In this document: in pieces, positions 1 through 12,610 of the stretch
Numbering within the stretch: position 1 is the first letter of the stretch
Layout of the letters: each line of letters starts with the position of its first letter
From: Setaria digitata
Lineage: Eukaryota > Nematoda > Chromadorea > Rhabditida > Setariidae
Direction: 5' to 3'
DNA: 64,000 bases
Assembly: GCA_003640385.1 (NCBI GenBank)
Contig: RCAB01000037.1
Location: 1-64,000 of the forward strand
Program-made: the position numbers and the translations under genes
The notes under the pieces: generated by a model
What the model was told of the DNA's origin: nothing
Database searches by the model: none
What the model saw: the letters and a program-made list of their open reading frames with translations, nothing else

Positions 1-72
1 AAAAGATAAAAAATAAAAAAGTAAAAAATAAAAAATAAAAATATTAATTTCTATTTTTCTTCTTAAAAATAC

Positions 73-1348
73 CTTCTCACATTCCAAAGCAGTGTCTGGA
101 TCATGTCTTTTCTGCGTAAGGACAATCGTGAAGACGGCATGTGAACGACTTGATGTAGAATTCATGTTTGTCGCAGCTACAGTCCTTAAAAAGTTTAACC
201 AAATGACTGTTCTTTAATATGCAAGCATCATTCATTCTTATAATTGAACCATTATTTTGTTCACTAAACGGTCGGCGAAGGGTAGGATTCAGGTATGCTT
301 ACCTAGCTTTGTTTCCTTCATCCATTAAGTCGCATATATCTTGATAAGAGCACACTGCTAGTTTGGTGAGATCGTCAACATAGGGACCAAGGAGAGGATG
401 TTCCCGAACACGAAGATTTCCTCCATTTGATGGATTCAACAGATCTCGAACTCGTTCGCAATAGATTTCCATATATGATACCTATTAATATTCTAAGAAT
501 GAATTTTTTTTATCAAGAAATCAAAAATTAAGCTCAGAGGAAAGAGTGGATTGCCAAAAAACTGAAAAGCAGGTGAAAATTACCTACCTCAACAGAATAA
601 TTTAAATTTGGATCGGAATTGTCATGAATTTTTTGAAATAAATGATTGCAGAGACGAGGAATAATACCCATCTCAGCTTCATCGTTTGGTTTACCCATCA
701 TCGTATAACTTTTGCCACTACCTGTTTGTCCATATGCAAATATGCATACATTATACCTATAAAGCATTATCTGTGCCAAATAGACAATGCATTAAAGCAA
801 AGCGAAAAAAGTTCCGACTACCTGACATCCCGTAATCGATGGTTTATTTGAGGCGTAAAAAGCAATACATACCCCTCAAATGCATGATCCAGCATTTCAA
901 CACCCAAATCCTGGTAGACTTGTTGCTGACTTGCAAAATTACTATCATCTTTATTGAATGACCAATAGGAATAATCAAAGTTGAAACTATGAGTTCGCTC
1001 TGGACCACTCCCGCCGATTATTGCTAAAAAGGTTTCTCAGTATCAGGAGACGAGATAAATTTATTTTTTCATCATTTTTGAATAGATTTATAAGTCCTAG
1101 TTAAGTTTATCTTCTATGAGCATCTAATTAATTTTTAGGAGTTCAAAACAGTTGTCCGGGAACTTCCAAAGATTTTCCCTGGCAAATTTTGTTGGTTTTA
1201 ACTTAAACTCTGTTCTTATCAGTTTATGAGTATGAAAATGAAACTAACTTGTAGTATTTCCCGCCATTGCAATGATTATTTTAGCATTATTACTAATTTC
1301 GCGGATATTAAAGGGACGTACCCGGACAGCCACTTTTACAGATGACAT
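73..1348 (-). CDS. unc-104: Kinesin-3 motor protein UNC-104/KIF1A, N-terminal 237 residues (partial)
   Basis: Plus-end microtubule motor that carries synaptic-vesicle precursors along axons. Five exons are visible: 1348-1249, 1023-873, 756-588, 481-303 and 184-73; the phases add up and the gene continues off the left edge. The first exon begins [13 protein letters not shown], the usual kinesin-3 start. Exon 3 has the P-loop GQTGSGKS at about residues 93-100 followed by YTMMGK, and exon 5 has the switch I motif N-STSSRSH at about 208-215. The sequence follows C. elegans UNC-104 closely from recalled family knowledge. Only the first two thirds of the motor domain is present; the coiled coil, FHA and PH domains are outside the window. 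The ATG at 1348 was chosen because it opens the conserved N terminus and lies 19 nt after a TTTTCAG acceptor. Confidence 0.96.
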
Positions 1349-1367
1349 GCTTGACCTAGACTAATGT

Positions 1368-1369
1368 CT
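1368..1369 (-). promoter_or_regulatory. Probable spliced-leader acceptor of unc-104
   Basis: On the minus strand an ACATTTTCAG acceptor lies 19 nt upstream of the unc-104 ATG. There is no sign of a coding exon upstream, so this is best read as the trans-splice site that defines the 5' end of the mature mRNA. No leader sequence is encoded here, so this is inference from position and consensus. Confidence 0.6.
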
Positions 1370-4300
1370 GAAAATGTGTGAAGTTTAAACAAATACATCC
1401 ATTGAAATATTTCATTTCTGACCAATAAATTCTACCTTGACTGAAAGAACCCATACAAAACTTCAGGTATCAGCGAAATTTCATTAAATTTTCAGCACAG
1501 TAGCACAACAGTTCTTTCTCAGTTCCTTCATTTTTGTTGTACTAATTTTGTGTCATCATAACTGATAGAAGTGCAATGCCAATGAGAAAAGGAGAAGCGG
1601 AGCACAGTGACAAGGTAGTCACATGTTAACTTTGATCACATCAAGTGTTTATTTTGCTTATGACTCATCAGCTTATTGCATGTGCGCGACACATTCACAC
1701 TGAATTGACATCTAATCACACGTGGCTTCTGAACATTGAAATCGTTGTGTTGGAATCTCTGGACATCAGCACATAAAAGAAGTAATGTTTTGCTCATTTT
1801 TTTAAATCGTGCAGCATTGTAGCACATGTGGCCTAGTGCGAGTTGATTGGACAGCTGAGGAAGAGAGTGGCGAAGGAAAGCGTCGCTCATAATTAGCATA
1901 AAATCAGAGGTTGAGTTGGGCAACTGAGCAAGAGGAATGTTCTGGATAGTTTACTGATAAAGAAAAGTTTGGACGCGTCATTATCACAATGAGCAGTGGT
2001 CGGTTGAAATGATTCATTTGCACCAAGGAAGTACAACAAGGAAAGAACAGTGAAAGTAAGTGTAAATGGAGGAGCATCAAATGAACACTCAACGACTTAT
2101 CAAAATATCAGTTAGCTATCCAGCCTTCCTCATGGCAGCGCTACTGACACTGGCCATGCAACGCGTCTTCTCCCCCTCTCTCCCTCTCTCCATGTCAGGA
2201 AATCGGATTTTTGGAAGAGGATAAGAAGGATACTGAAATATATAAAGAACAAATGGCAATGCTAAGGAAGATTTTCTAAGTTTTGACTTTAAAAAAGGAA
2301 AGTGTTAACAGTGATGCGTCACTATCAAACAAAATCACTTCCAAGAAAAACTCTAATTTGAAGTTTTAAAATTTGATAAGCTTAAATACATTCTCTCAAC
2401 TTTTCCATATTTCGTTATTTCTCTGTGATATCTTTTTTCTGAAGCGTGTTCCAATCAGGATTTTATGTTGTACTTACGCTTTGGAAGCAAAACAGAAAGC
2501 ATTAAAATGTGATGTACCGTTTAAAAGCAAGCCATTATTTATGAAAAACAAGTTCAGAGTGTTGTCGAACACACAGGTATCACCAAGCTACCTGCAACAC
2601 TGCGCAACTGTACCGAAATTTTGAAAGAAAAATGCAATAATTTGGGAATGCCAGCCAATTTACAACGCATAATCGCATCAGTCATTTCTAATAAATGTGG
2701 GAAAGGACCAATTAAACTTCTTATAGGTCTAAATTGATTTACAACGAAGAACCAGCCAACCGTCGAGACAATTAGAAAGAAATAAGAGAAGTAGTAATTA
2801 ATGCAGATTTTAACTGGTATGAGAAAACACTGATAGCTACAGACAGAAAGTTCCAAAATTTGGTTAATGAAAGAATGCTTCATTACTCTGGATTTTTCAT
2901 TTCAAATCCACTATTCAATGGCATCTCGTTGTTTAAGCTAATAGCTTAAATCAAAACATGCTTTTCTATTTAATAAACTTATTGCTTTTTTTTTTTTCAA
3001 GAATTTTGATGAAACAATATTATGAATTATGACCTTTTCCAGCATCCCTCCTGTTTCTATTCTCAACTTTTTCTCCATTTCATCAATTTCGATTCTCATC
3101 CATCACAAAATTTGCTATGAAATTAAGACTTCATAAAGTACAGAGACTTGTGTTTCTCGTTTGTATTTCTTTCTTTTGTCGAATAATGGCAGCCCAAAAT
3201 TAAAGGACGGAATATGATCATTAATACAATGTGAGATAGATGCTAAAGTGTTAATGGCATCAATAACTGCATATGAAAGCAATACATGTATTCGACGAAT
3301 ATTATAAACTTTCCAAGTTCCCCGTACACAAATGAGGTTAGGAGAGCCTACTGATTGTGGCTTTTATGAATCTGACTTTGCCACTGCTGATTTACTCACT
3401 CACTTCACTTCCTTTCCTTAATAATGAATCATTTTCGAAGACATTTATTTATAAGGCAAGCAAAAAATTGGTTCAAAGGTGAAGGACGGAAAGTTCACTG
3501 GGAGTTATAAATTTTAAAAATGGTCCAGCGAAGCTATTGCACTCCTGGCGATAGAGCCAACAACTTATTACCCCACCAATTAAGCCAAACAGGACCAGTG
3601 ACTTGCGACTGTTGTCGCGAGAATAAATGCATTTTCTCGAGGAGCACACAACCCTTGGCTTCTTGATCACTTATTTGAATGGGAATGTGACAATGACGAA
3701 TTTGCCAGACAAACGCATAATTCACTTGCATGAAATGGACAAATTTATCTGATAGCCTATTTATCTGACAGGATCAATTCTTGACTTACTTAGTCAACTC
3801 TGAATTAAAGCAAAGGAGAGGGAATATGACCTAAAATGTAGCCTAGTTAAAGGAACAAAACGGTTACATAATGAAGCACCGATAATATGAAATATTGAAT
3901 AATAATTTAGAGGAGTGAAAACTGAACTAGAATATTCAATATACAGGTCAGTGAAACAGGATCCATCTGCGAAGTGGAAGAAGAGCAGGCCTAGTGCTTC
4001 AGGAGGAAAGCATGGCGAGAATGACATGGAATGCAGCCTGGGCGAAGTGCATCAGACTCGAACTCATAAATCGATCCTCGGAAGCTCTTCCTGTTTGTCA
4101 ATCTCTTGCTGAGCCTAGCCCAAGGGATGAGGAAAGAGGCCTAGCTAGGCCTTAAAACAGACGACTCGCAGCACTCCGATTCGTCCTTCCAGGAAAGCCC
4201 CTAGAACGGAGTCCTTCGGTGCTGCGCCAGGACTCAATGCCTTCATGCACATACCCGCCCCATCCCACCCCATCCTTCCTCCTCTCAGACTGAGACTCGT

Positions 4301-5162
4301 CTTGGTCCAGTTCGACAACGTGTACTATTCACTACCCATCGGCTCACGCGAAATGAATTCGCGTCTAAGTCTGTCGCGCTGAACTTCTTTAACAGGATGT
4401 CTCTTCAATTAGCTTTCTCCAATTTATTATTCTTCCATACTAGTCACAGACTCTCTTTCCGAGCTAACATAATCTCACTTGCACACATTTCAAATCATTC
4501 CTCTCTACTAAATATTAAATCATTGTTCGCTGTTACAGCATCTAAACAACCCACGACAAAGTGAATTACCTTCGAAGAAAATGATTTCATTTACGCCTTA
4601 CATCGACAGATCAAAATACCGAAAATCATAAATGGAGAATTGAGTTATCTATCACCGATGAAACAACTCGACAGCTAAAATACCGGAAAGTCGGTCTCGA
4701 CAAGCAAATGACATCGAACTGAATATTCATGATACGAACCTCGGATCAAGGTGATGAACAAAGTAAGCCTTTAGCGTACAATGGCAGGAATCTTCACACA
4801 ATAAACGTTGCTTATCGTTGAGATGGAAGTTTTGCATTCCATGTCCGCATGGTTCAGAGGCATGGTGATTTAATGCAGTTGGTTTTTTCGTTTGTTGCTG
4901 GAGTAGTGGGTGTACGGTTTGGAAGGCTTAGTAGACCGGGACGGCGAGCGGTGTTTGCACCTCTTGATCGGAAGGCTTGGGATGACGTCGATGGCGAAGG
5001 CTTTCTGGAGAGACGGGACCTTCCAGGAAGACATCATTCTTCATGCGAAGCTTCAGTTGTGAAGGAACTGCTCAATTTGAATGGCGAAGCATTCTGGACC
5101 TTCAGTCTTGTCCAGTGCTGCTTTCTGCGGAAATGTTATTGGTAATTAGTTTGACTATTTCC
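1370..5162. other. Intergenic region between divergent unc-104 and ASF1
   Basis: About 3.8 kb without a supportable gene. Open frames here are short and lack domain features or good splice sites. It must hold the promoters of both flanking genes. A CT-rich tract sits at about 2168-2196, and a more GC-rich patch at about 4110-4350 with C/T-rich runs stands out from the AT-rich surroundings. A 98-codon plus-strand frame at 4849-5145 lies just upstream of the ASF1 acceptor; it has no family resemblance and would be removed if ASF1 is trans-spliced. Confidence 0.6.
2168..2196. repeat. CT-rich simple sequence
   Basis: A pyrimidine tract of repeated CTCC/CTCT units in the unc-104/ASF1 intergenic region. 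It is a microsatellite-like run with no coding content. Confidence 0.6.
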
Positions 5163-5164
5163 AG
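5163..5164 (+). promoter_or_regulatory. Probable spliced-leader acceptor of ASF1
   Basis: TTGACTATTTCCAG ends 3 nt before the ASF1 ATG. An acceptor this close to the start codon, with no upstream exon in frame, is the usual arrangement for SL1 trans-splicing in nematodes. It argues that the frame at 4849-5145 is not part of the mature message. Confidence 0.65.
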
Positions 5165-5167
5165 GAA

Positions 5168-6743
5168 ATGGCTTCTGTTGTGAATGTATGCAGTGTAAAT
5201 GTATTAGATAACCCAGGAAAGTTCGGTGACCCCTTCAAGTTGGAAATTACTTTTGAATGTTACGAACCCCTTGCAGATGGTTAGTCTACCTTCGATATAA
5301 TCTTTTCCTTTTCCCTTGTAGGTTTTGCTAATTTTACGATTGCATGTGAGATTTATTTTATTTAATACGGTTGCTCTACAAAAAAAGGCAAGTCGAGGTA
5401 TCTACGTGATTAGTTATTATACTACCAAAATAAAACCAAATTATGCTTGCTTTCCTGTTGTTTTTAGATCTGGATTGGGAGCTAGTTTACGTTGGCTCTG
5501 GGGAATCGAATGCATATGATCAGATTCTTGATTCCATTTTGGTTGGACCGGTTGTAGAAGGACGTCACAAATTCATTTTTGAGGTTTCTATCATTTTGAA
5601 ACATAAGATATGAAAAAATAATTTTATTCGATTGTTTACTTTCAATATACTTTCTCAAGAATGTTATAAAGCACACTTTTTTTTTGAATTAAGGAGAAGA
5701 AAAAAAAACTGGGCTTTGTTGGTGAAATTTGCCGAAGACTTGATGTGTTGAGAATAGATTGTTGTCCAAATTGCTTAGAAAGAGAAATCTGCAAAAGATA
5801 TTGTTGGCGCTTGTTGAGTAGTTTTTTTTTTTTTGGACGACTGATATCATTCCAGGCTGATGGTCCGGATCCGTCTAAAATACCGGAAAGTGAAATTGTT
5901 GGGGTAACAGTGCTATTGTTGAAGTGTAGGTATATGGAGCAAGAATTCATCAATATTGGGTGGTTCATCGCGACGGAATACACGGATCCAGAATTTCAAG
6001 AAGAACCTCCTACATCTCCAGTTCTGGAAAAAGTGAGCATTTAAATATGCATCATTTCATAATTGCTTGAATGATATATGTGTGCTTCACAGAACTCTCC
6101 GGCTTATTTGTTAAGATGTAAACTTCGCCTATTGCAGCTGCAACGAAGGGTTTGCACTGATGATGTTCGTGTAACTACTTTTGCGATTAAGTGGCATAAA
6201 AACGAAGGGAGTATGGCTGATCCTATAAATTTAGAAGATAATAAAATCACAGCTGGGGAAATGGAAAGTGATTTTGCTGTGGCGTGCAACGCTGATGAAA
6301 GTGGCGGCCAGAAGCAGGATGAAGAAACTGTCAGAGATGTCGCAGGTAGTGAAAATTATATACTGTTTAATTTTAGTTTATATAATATCGGTTCTCATAC
6401 GACGAGTAAAGTATATATTTTCTTCTGCTTTATTTTATTTTCGACTTACTTTTGCGGAAACGTTTTGGCTATACAAAATCTACAATAGTTTTTATATTCG
6501 ATGCATTAAAATCAGTTTGAAATTGAAACTACGCATAATATTTTATTTTTCTTTTCTTCGCAGAGTAAAAATTAAGGTTGATTTTTTAGATCATCTTTTA
6601 TATTATTTTACTTGTTATTTTCAGAAAAAATTGAAGGTGACCTAGAAATTGATGTACCTCTTGAAAGCATGGCCAAAGCTAGTGCTGCTGGTTTGCCGCT
6701 TCTAGATGTTACCAATGAATCGATTCCTGATTTGGTGGACTAA
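5168..6743 (+). CDS. asf-1: Histone H3-H4 chaperone ASF1 (243 aa)
   Basis: ASF1 binds the H3-H4 dimer and hands it to CAF-1 or HIRA during nucleosome assembly, in the nucleus. Exons: 5168-5279, 5468-5583, 5856-6032, 6138-6345, 6625-6743; all phases fit and the frame closes at a TAA. The N-terminal 155 or so residues follow the conserved Asf1 core: [20 protein letters not shown] at the start, then [26 protein letters not shown] and the GQEF-like EQEFINIGW, ending near a KLQRRV segment that matches the family's KLQRN. The last 85 residues are an acidic, low-conservation tail, as in other Asf1 proteins. The start is the first ATG after a trans-splice acceptor. Intron 3 contains an in-frame-looking extension (6033-6137) that I excluded because the family alignment runs straight from LEK to LQRR. 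C. elegans has two paralogues (unc-85, asfl-1); which one this matches is not decided. Confidence 0.95.
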
Positions 6744-7707
6744 TAGCGGTAATCAATTATTGGTGATCTCTGTTATTCCTAGATGTTAGTCCTTTTTTCT
6801 TATATTTTTATTCGTTTTCTTTTGCATTGCATTGATTTTTACATCTTATGTAACCTTTTGTGTTTGAACTTTTCCTTTTTTTGTCTTTCGGATTTTTGTT
6901 TATGTTAGTTACTTCGGTAAGAAAGGGGAATTTAAATAATAATGCAATTTTCTTAGACTTTCTGTTTTTTCCTGTAAAAACTTTGGAATGTCTCTGCGGC
7001 TATGTTTCTTATTTTTATTTAGACTAAATAGTTTACCTTGATTCCCCTATTCAGCTATCCCCCTACTAATCCTTGCTTTGTTTGCTGTTATCAATCAAAT
7101 TGAATCTGTTCACAGGGTGTTAGTTTTTTTCTGTCAGTTAGATATCTGTGAGTCACTGTATCGAGTCAACTTATTGTATTATATTTTGCTCATTTCGGAG
7201 TTTTATCCTCTTTGTCTGCCTACCTCCCTACCCACTCATCTGCTTATTGGCAATTAATTTACTAGTTTGGTCCACAGCCTTTTTATTGTCGTCCCTCAAT
7301 CTCCCACCTCTCTCAATCCACACGCATGAGTTTGATTCAGAAAAAAATTTTTATTTCTTTAAATTTTAGCGTCACAAATTTACTGTTTTAATCGAGCTAT
7401 ATGGACATGCAGTAGTACTATTCTCGTCTTTCATTAAGCCTATGTTATGTCTACCTTCATTCGTTTTAAAATCCCTCCAAAAATCTCAAAAGCGATAGGA
7501 ATAATTATTTTTTAGCTTTTTTTCTTCTTTGTATTTTTTTTTTTTTTTTTTTAGTAGCTTATTACGGATGCGAATTTCATGTAGTTTCTTAGCTGCTAAA
7601 AAAATTTAGGATGTGAGATGTGCCATGGTATTTTTAGAATAGCTCGTCGAACTTCTTTTCCAGCATATTTCATCGTTTGGTTTTTATAAAAATGAAATAG
7701 TTTTTGG

Positions 7708-7713
7708 AATAAA
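7708..7713 (+). terminator. Candidate poly(A) signal, ASF1 side
   Basis: A canonical AATAAA hexamer about 965 nt after the ASF1 stop. It would give a long 3' UTR, so a nearer variant signal may be used instead. Confidence 0.3.
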
Positions 7714-7765
7714 TACTTCATCCAACCTTTTTTACTGTATATAACCCTTTCCGTTTAAAAATATC

Positions 7766-7771
7766 TTTATT
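7766..7771 (-). terminator. Candidate poly(A) signal of the MAM-domain gene
   Basis: AATAAA on the minus strand, about 240 nt downstream of the stop at 8008. If both this and the hexamer at 7708 are used, the two convergent transcripts would nearly meet or overlap. Confidence 0.4.
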
Positions 7772-8007
7772 TAATTATATTATGAAGACTTTTCAGTGTC
7801 GAAACATATGTCAGACATGAGGTAGGTAGACCGGCTTTTGAAAAAACCTGGAAACACTTGGCACATCCTGAGTGAGCTTTCAGGAATGTGCACAAATTGT
7901 TCCCTATCATTTTTTAGGTGAAAGCTTTTCTGAAATTGTCTGTTAAAATATGCACAATTTTTTTTCAGACCAAATTACCTAGGATATTTTTGACCGGAAA
8001 AAGCAGT

Positions 8008-11000
8008 TCATGAGAAGGCGACAATGCTCTTTTGACACGGTTCCATCTCCAGAACATCAAAAATCTTGTGTATTCGAATATTGTCCATTGCACATGTACC
8101 ATTTATTTTTCCACTATTCTCACACATGAACAAAATCTGAAATGTGGTATTTCTTTCGCTGATTTTGTCATTCCATTTCATGCTATAATGCAGTTTAATT
8201 TTTTTTTCTTTTTTTTTTATGATTAACCTTATCATTCCGCTTTCCCAACAGTCCATTTTTTTATAGTTAATGATTTTTATTATTTGGTTGGTTCATTAGT
8301 CCATAATCACTGTATAAAAGCGAGTATCATAGCAATTATATTTTGAAATTGTAGTACCGTCTCAATGTATGGGCGCGTTATTTCTGTTTGATTTTTAACT
8401 CTCTAGACTATTAATTAATACCTTTTCGGTGCCTTGGGGGCAGGTAAACCTTTCTGTCCGCCATATGAGTGGAGCTGAGTGCGTTGCTGTCGCAAAAGGA
8501 CAAAATAGTTCGGATGGTCGTTTGCCTCCCAATAATTTCCTTATACTAATTAGAGTTTCTGAAAAGAAATCGGTTTTTATACTACGAAGACAGATCGTTC
8601 TGTTTACCTCATACACTTCATTTACCTGCAATATTTAAAAACTGATTTCATACTTCGGTAATTCAACGTGGAAACATGGTCGCTTACTTCAGAGCCATCT
8701 AATCGCTGCTATCTTCACGGCCTGATGTGGATTTGAATGGATGAAAGTGACTTTCAATGAAATTAAATGCAGTAAATGAACCGTCAGCTTCCAGTTTTGT
8801 ATTGTAGCAGCATCCATACAACCGCTCTCCTTCTGTGAATTCTAATACATCGAATACAATTTTATGATCTTCATTGAATGAAGTATCCGTTTCCAGTACT
8901 GCTATTGTATTCGGTCTCGTAAATGCTTGCATAAAATTTCTGTCATAAACTAAAATGAAAACTAAGAAGTTTAAAGGTAATTATCAAATCAGATATCCTA
9001 GAGAGCACTGAAGAACAAGAAGTGAATTTCTGGAAATAGAAGCGGAATCAAACTAAAGGATTATAACAGTCAATTGAAAGCAAAAGAACTGCTAAGTAAA
9101 TGGTTTGGCAGCGTTTGCAATTATCCGGCAAATTAACTGGAGCTACTTACGCCTAACTCTCTCGAAAGTTGAACCACGAGACAATTGTGAGTTTTGGTAC
9201 GAGCACACTGACCGATCGAACAAGCAACCACCGGGAGTGTTGCATTCCAAAATATTGAAAGTAAAAGGTAGTGATGGGATGGGCGCTGTTGCAAATACTT
9301 GATTGTCTCGTTCGTATTCCTTTCGATGCAGCTGGCTATACAATTTTTCTTTTTGATTATCTTTTTTCAAACTTAACTGCTGTTTCACTACTTTCATCTA
9401 ATTGATTTGGTACAAAAGTTTCGTAGATGTCTTGACCAGTACTCTCTGTGTTATTACTTCATTTGACTGCTAGTTTAAAAGTGCTTTGCAATTTGTTAGG
9501 ATTTTTAAGGTTTAAACAATATATAAATTTCATAAAATAAATATTCCAGGACAAATAATGTGCGAATTTCCCGTAATTCAAGTTTGCCTTTTCTCCCTCT
9601 ACTTTTCCTTTTTCTTATTTGTTTCGCAGCAGTTTCATTCTGATTTAAAGATAGATTAGGAGAGCTTACTTATAATTTACACCATCTACTCCAGTCCTCT
9701 GATCCTCCACAATTAGGCCGTCAGAATCATCCACCAAGAACTTTGCGAAGTCATCTCCAAAAATATCACTCAATACTGAAATCGAAACTAATGATACTTA
9801 TCTTTTCCTGCAAATATTTAACATTTTTAAAACATTCAGGGAATAGCAAAAATTAAAAAAAGCCAAGTAACCAAAAGAAGAGTTTGAATCAGGTCGAATT
9901 GTAGTAGTTTCGAAAATTTGTGATTTGTTTATTCTAATCCAAGAAGTTGTGACTTCTGTTTTGTCTCTCTCATTTCGCTCTATTGAATATAATTTCACTG
10001 ATCGATTTTTCGGTCGTATGAAAGGTAAATAACACTCCTCAGTCACAACTTTTATGTTTTCAATGACTGCTGTCGCTACAGATTGTCCATGATTGTGTAG
10101 TTTGATATAAAACTGAAAAGGAGTATTTCCCCAAATTAAAATTATCACTGCCTTAAATATATACAGATTAGAAGCTGTATAATTAAGTGTTTTGAAACAG
10201 TTATAACACGAGACGAATCTTTTTGTAATGAAGAATTATGGAGAACTGTTCTTATGAATGGAAATTGAAGATACGATTAGTACCTGAATTGGCTGTTTCG
10301 GAGTGACAGTGAAATGCTTACTGGCGTAATCGGTGGACTTCCAGTTTCGTAGAAATGTGCAATATCGGTACATGTTATTATCATCGGTAACTGATTTCCA
10401 GCATAATTTGATCCTTGTTCTGGGGGTCTGATAAGCTCTGAGAAATTCATGTATATTAATTAGTTTTCTAATGGGAAGTTGTAATGATAAATTATTATGA
10501 TGTGTTATAGTGATAATTCACTGCATAGTCCAGATTTCAAAATTATGAAAAAAAATACGACAGATTGCATGCTGTGACAACACAAAAATCATACGAATGA
10601 TTAATATCAAGAAAAAAAACAACAACCTTACAAGAACTGTAAAAAAACCCGTTCTAGAGCAAATGGCACAGGAAGTCCAGTCGGTCGAGAATCTCTGCTC
10701 AGGCGTCACTGATGTCGCCAAAAAAAACTGACCTAAATGTACTTTCTGTCATAAAAATTGCCTCTATGTCATATAGCAAAAGTTTAATGTGAGACTTGAG
10801 AGAACACATTGAAAAGGTATGCAAGACATTGGATTTCTTATTAAGTCTATGGATTATAAATTTTATGTGGCGGTCGAATGGTGGTGAAATAATTTTATTT
10901 TAAATTTAACAGGAAGTGAAATATCAATTGAACATTATGTAAATTTATATTATGGGAAAATTCCGAATTGTCCCCGCTTAGTTAGTACCAGTAAGACTCG

Positions 11001-12610
11001 ATGTAATTTAAAAATTGTAAATCAAAAAAAATTTATAACCAACAGGAAATCCATTATTCTTGAAAAGATTTTGTCCCCTCATCCAGAGTTCTTCACCAAA
11101 ATATCTTTGCTACTTATAAAACAATCCAATCATCTCTAAGGAATAAAATTATGTTTTTACGAAAATCGCTGTCGATCTATTAGTCTTTCGGTATAATGGT
11201 TTCTTATTACGTGCTGAATTTGAGAATTCAAAATGTTAGAAAAAATTAAATATTTTTAAACGCTAAAAGTTACCAACAAAGTATTATGTTACTACAGTAT
11301 TCTGTTTCATATGGCGGTATTACGTCCATTTATTCTGAAATATATGCCAAAAAACTCGCATTCACCGATAATTTTGGCGATGGCAATTACTCAGTCTTGC
11401 CATGGCACCGAATTAAGGTCAAGTGACATTTCATTCTTTCTTCAGCGCTTTTTGTTGTCAGTGCTATTTATTAAATTGTAAACATTTTATAGGCATAAAC
11501 TAAAAGTAACTTTTTCAAGATAATATTCGTTCTTAGAAAATGATGCGAAATGAAACAATAACTGACATTTTGTTGCTTGAAAACTGTCCAATACTGATTT
11601 ATTTTTACAAAAAATCCGGAACGAAAGAGTTTCAAACGGTAAGAAGAAAATTACCCTGTTTATCTTCATTAAGCTGTGAGTTCAAAATGGTTCCGTTTTT
11701 GCCATCATGGCTCTTACCGCGATAAATTTGCCATGGTGCACCATCACCTTTATTTTTCCAGCAGCACAATGTCCAGTCGAAATTACAGTCAAGTGAACTG
11801 CTACGAACTACAAAATAAAATAAATTATTAATACTAGATTAATTTCACCATTTTCTATATGTTTATAGAAGAAGCTTGGTATTATTTTTATTTTACTAGA
11901 GAGGTTCACAGTGGTGAAACTATATCGCGATGATGCTTTCTTTCGAGAAGATCTGTTTAAAGGAGACGATTCAGATTCAAATGATTTGGAATCAATGATT
12001 GATGATTCCAAATCATTTGGAATCTTCATAGCTCCATAGCTAGCAGACTTAGTTCTCAGCTTTGAAAAAGAAACCTAGATTATGAAACTATCACCTAACA
12101 GATAACTTATTTCGCTGTTTGTTGATGAGGTATTATCCAAAAAGAGAAATGACCAAATCAGCTGGGATCAAAAGTTGTTCAACACGCAGGAAAAAGTTCT
12201 CGAAATTTGATTCAAGAGCATACCTTGAAATGATAAAAGGATGACCGGCAAGAGGAAAAACAGAGTACACCGTTGAAGTGGGTACATAAAGATTTGAATA
12301 GAAGGAATCATTTCGTATCACTGACAGATGCTGACAATTATTCCGGGACTGAATGAGCAGATCCGGGGTGTCGTCACCATTTCGTCACCACTCTCATCAG
12401 CGTCATTATTGACAGCACATTCACGGATATCTTTAATAGCAATTGTAGTAATCAGTACAGCGTGTGTCACTGAACTAGTTCTATGTTATTACTCGGTCGG
12501 ACAGAATCCTTTCTCAAAAGAATAAACTTAAGGATAGAAAAAGTTACTTTTGCATCCCGAACCTACTGATAGAAAATTTCAAGAAACATGATGTCCTGAA
12601 ACTTTCTCAT
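8008..12610 (-). CDS. Two-MAM-domain protein, with two apparent frame disruptions
   Basis: Extracellular-type adhesion protein; partners unknown. Exons: tentative 12610-12567, 12480-12224, 12054-11897, 11807-11655, 10732-10627, 10437-10284, 10112-9872, 9775-9670, about 9397-9151, 8949-8688, 8625-8422, 8136-8008. MAM domain 1 runs from DCNFDWTLCCWKN (exon at 11807) through a C-W pair (exon at 10437) to TAVIENIKVV (exon at 10112). MAM domain 2 runs from GGCLFDRSVCSYQN (exon at 9397) to TCAMDNIRIH in the last exon. The last-exon junctions of both domains have the same phase, as expected after a domain duplication. Two sites (near 12380 and 8701) each need one extra base to keep the frame, otherwise stops follow. 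The first exon is weak: it encodes a short hydrophobic start that could be a signal or anchor segment. The junction between the exons at 9775 and 9397 is uncertain (GTAAGC or GTAAAT donor). Confidence 0.82.
11978..12019. repeat. 17-bp inverted repeat inside a coding exon
   Basis: Perfect arms at 11978-11994 and 12003-12019, separated by 8 bases, lie inside the exon 12054-11897 of the MAM gene. The arms encode acidic, Ser-rich residues around IPNDLESS and SKSFESE. The RNA could fold as a hairpin; origin by a local inverted duplication is inference. Confidence 0.75.

Larger units (their letters stand above)
6744..8007. other. Shared 3' region of ASF1 and the MAM gene
   Basis: The two genes converge here. 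The sequence is T-rich with long T runs (about 7538-7552) and contains a plus-strand AATAAA at 7708 and a minus-strand AATAAA at 7766. No coding exon is supported. Confidence 0.6.

Noticed and set aside
4849..5145. 98-codon frame upstream of ASF1 as a gene
   Set aside because: No domain or family resemblance, no splice sites linking it onward, and it lies upstream of the likely trans-splice site of ASF1. GC-richer sequence makes long chance frames more likely.
6033..6137. Coding extension between ASF1 exons 3 and 4
   Set aside because: Part of it is open and reads [13 protein letters not shown], but the ASF1 family runs directly from the residue before GTGAGC to LQRR after TTGCAG, and both splice sites are good.
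12328..12525. Plus-strand frame with a hydrophobic stretch opposite the MAM gene N terminus
   Set aside because: The minus strand here gives a protein in phase with the next MAM exon (once one base is allowed for), ending at a good donor. The plus frame is its shadow.
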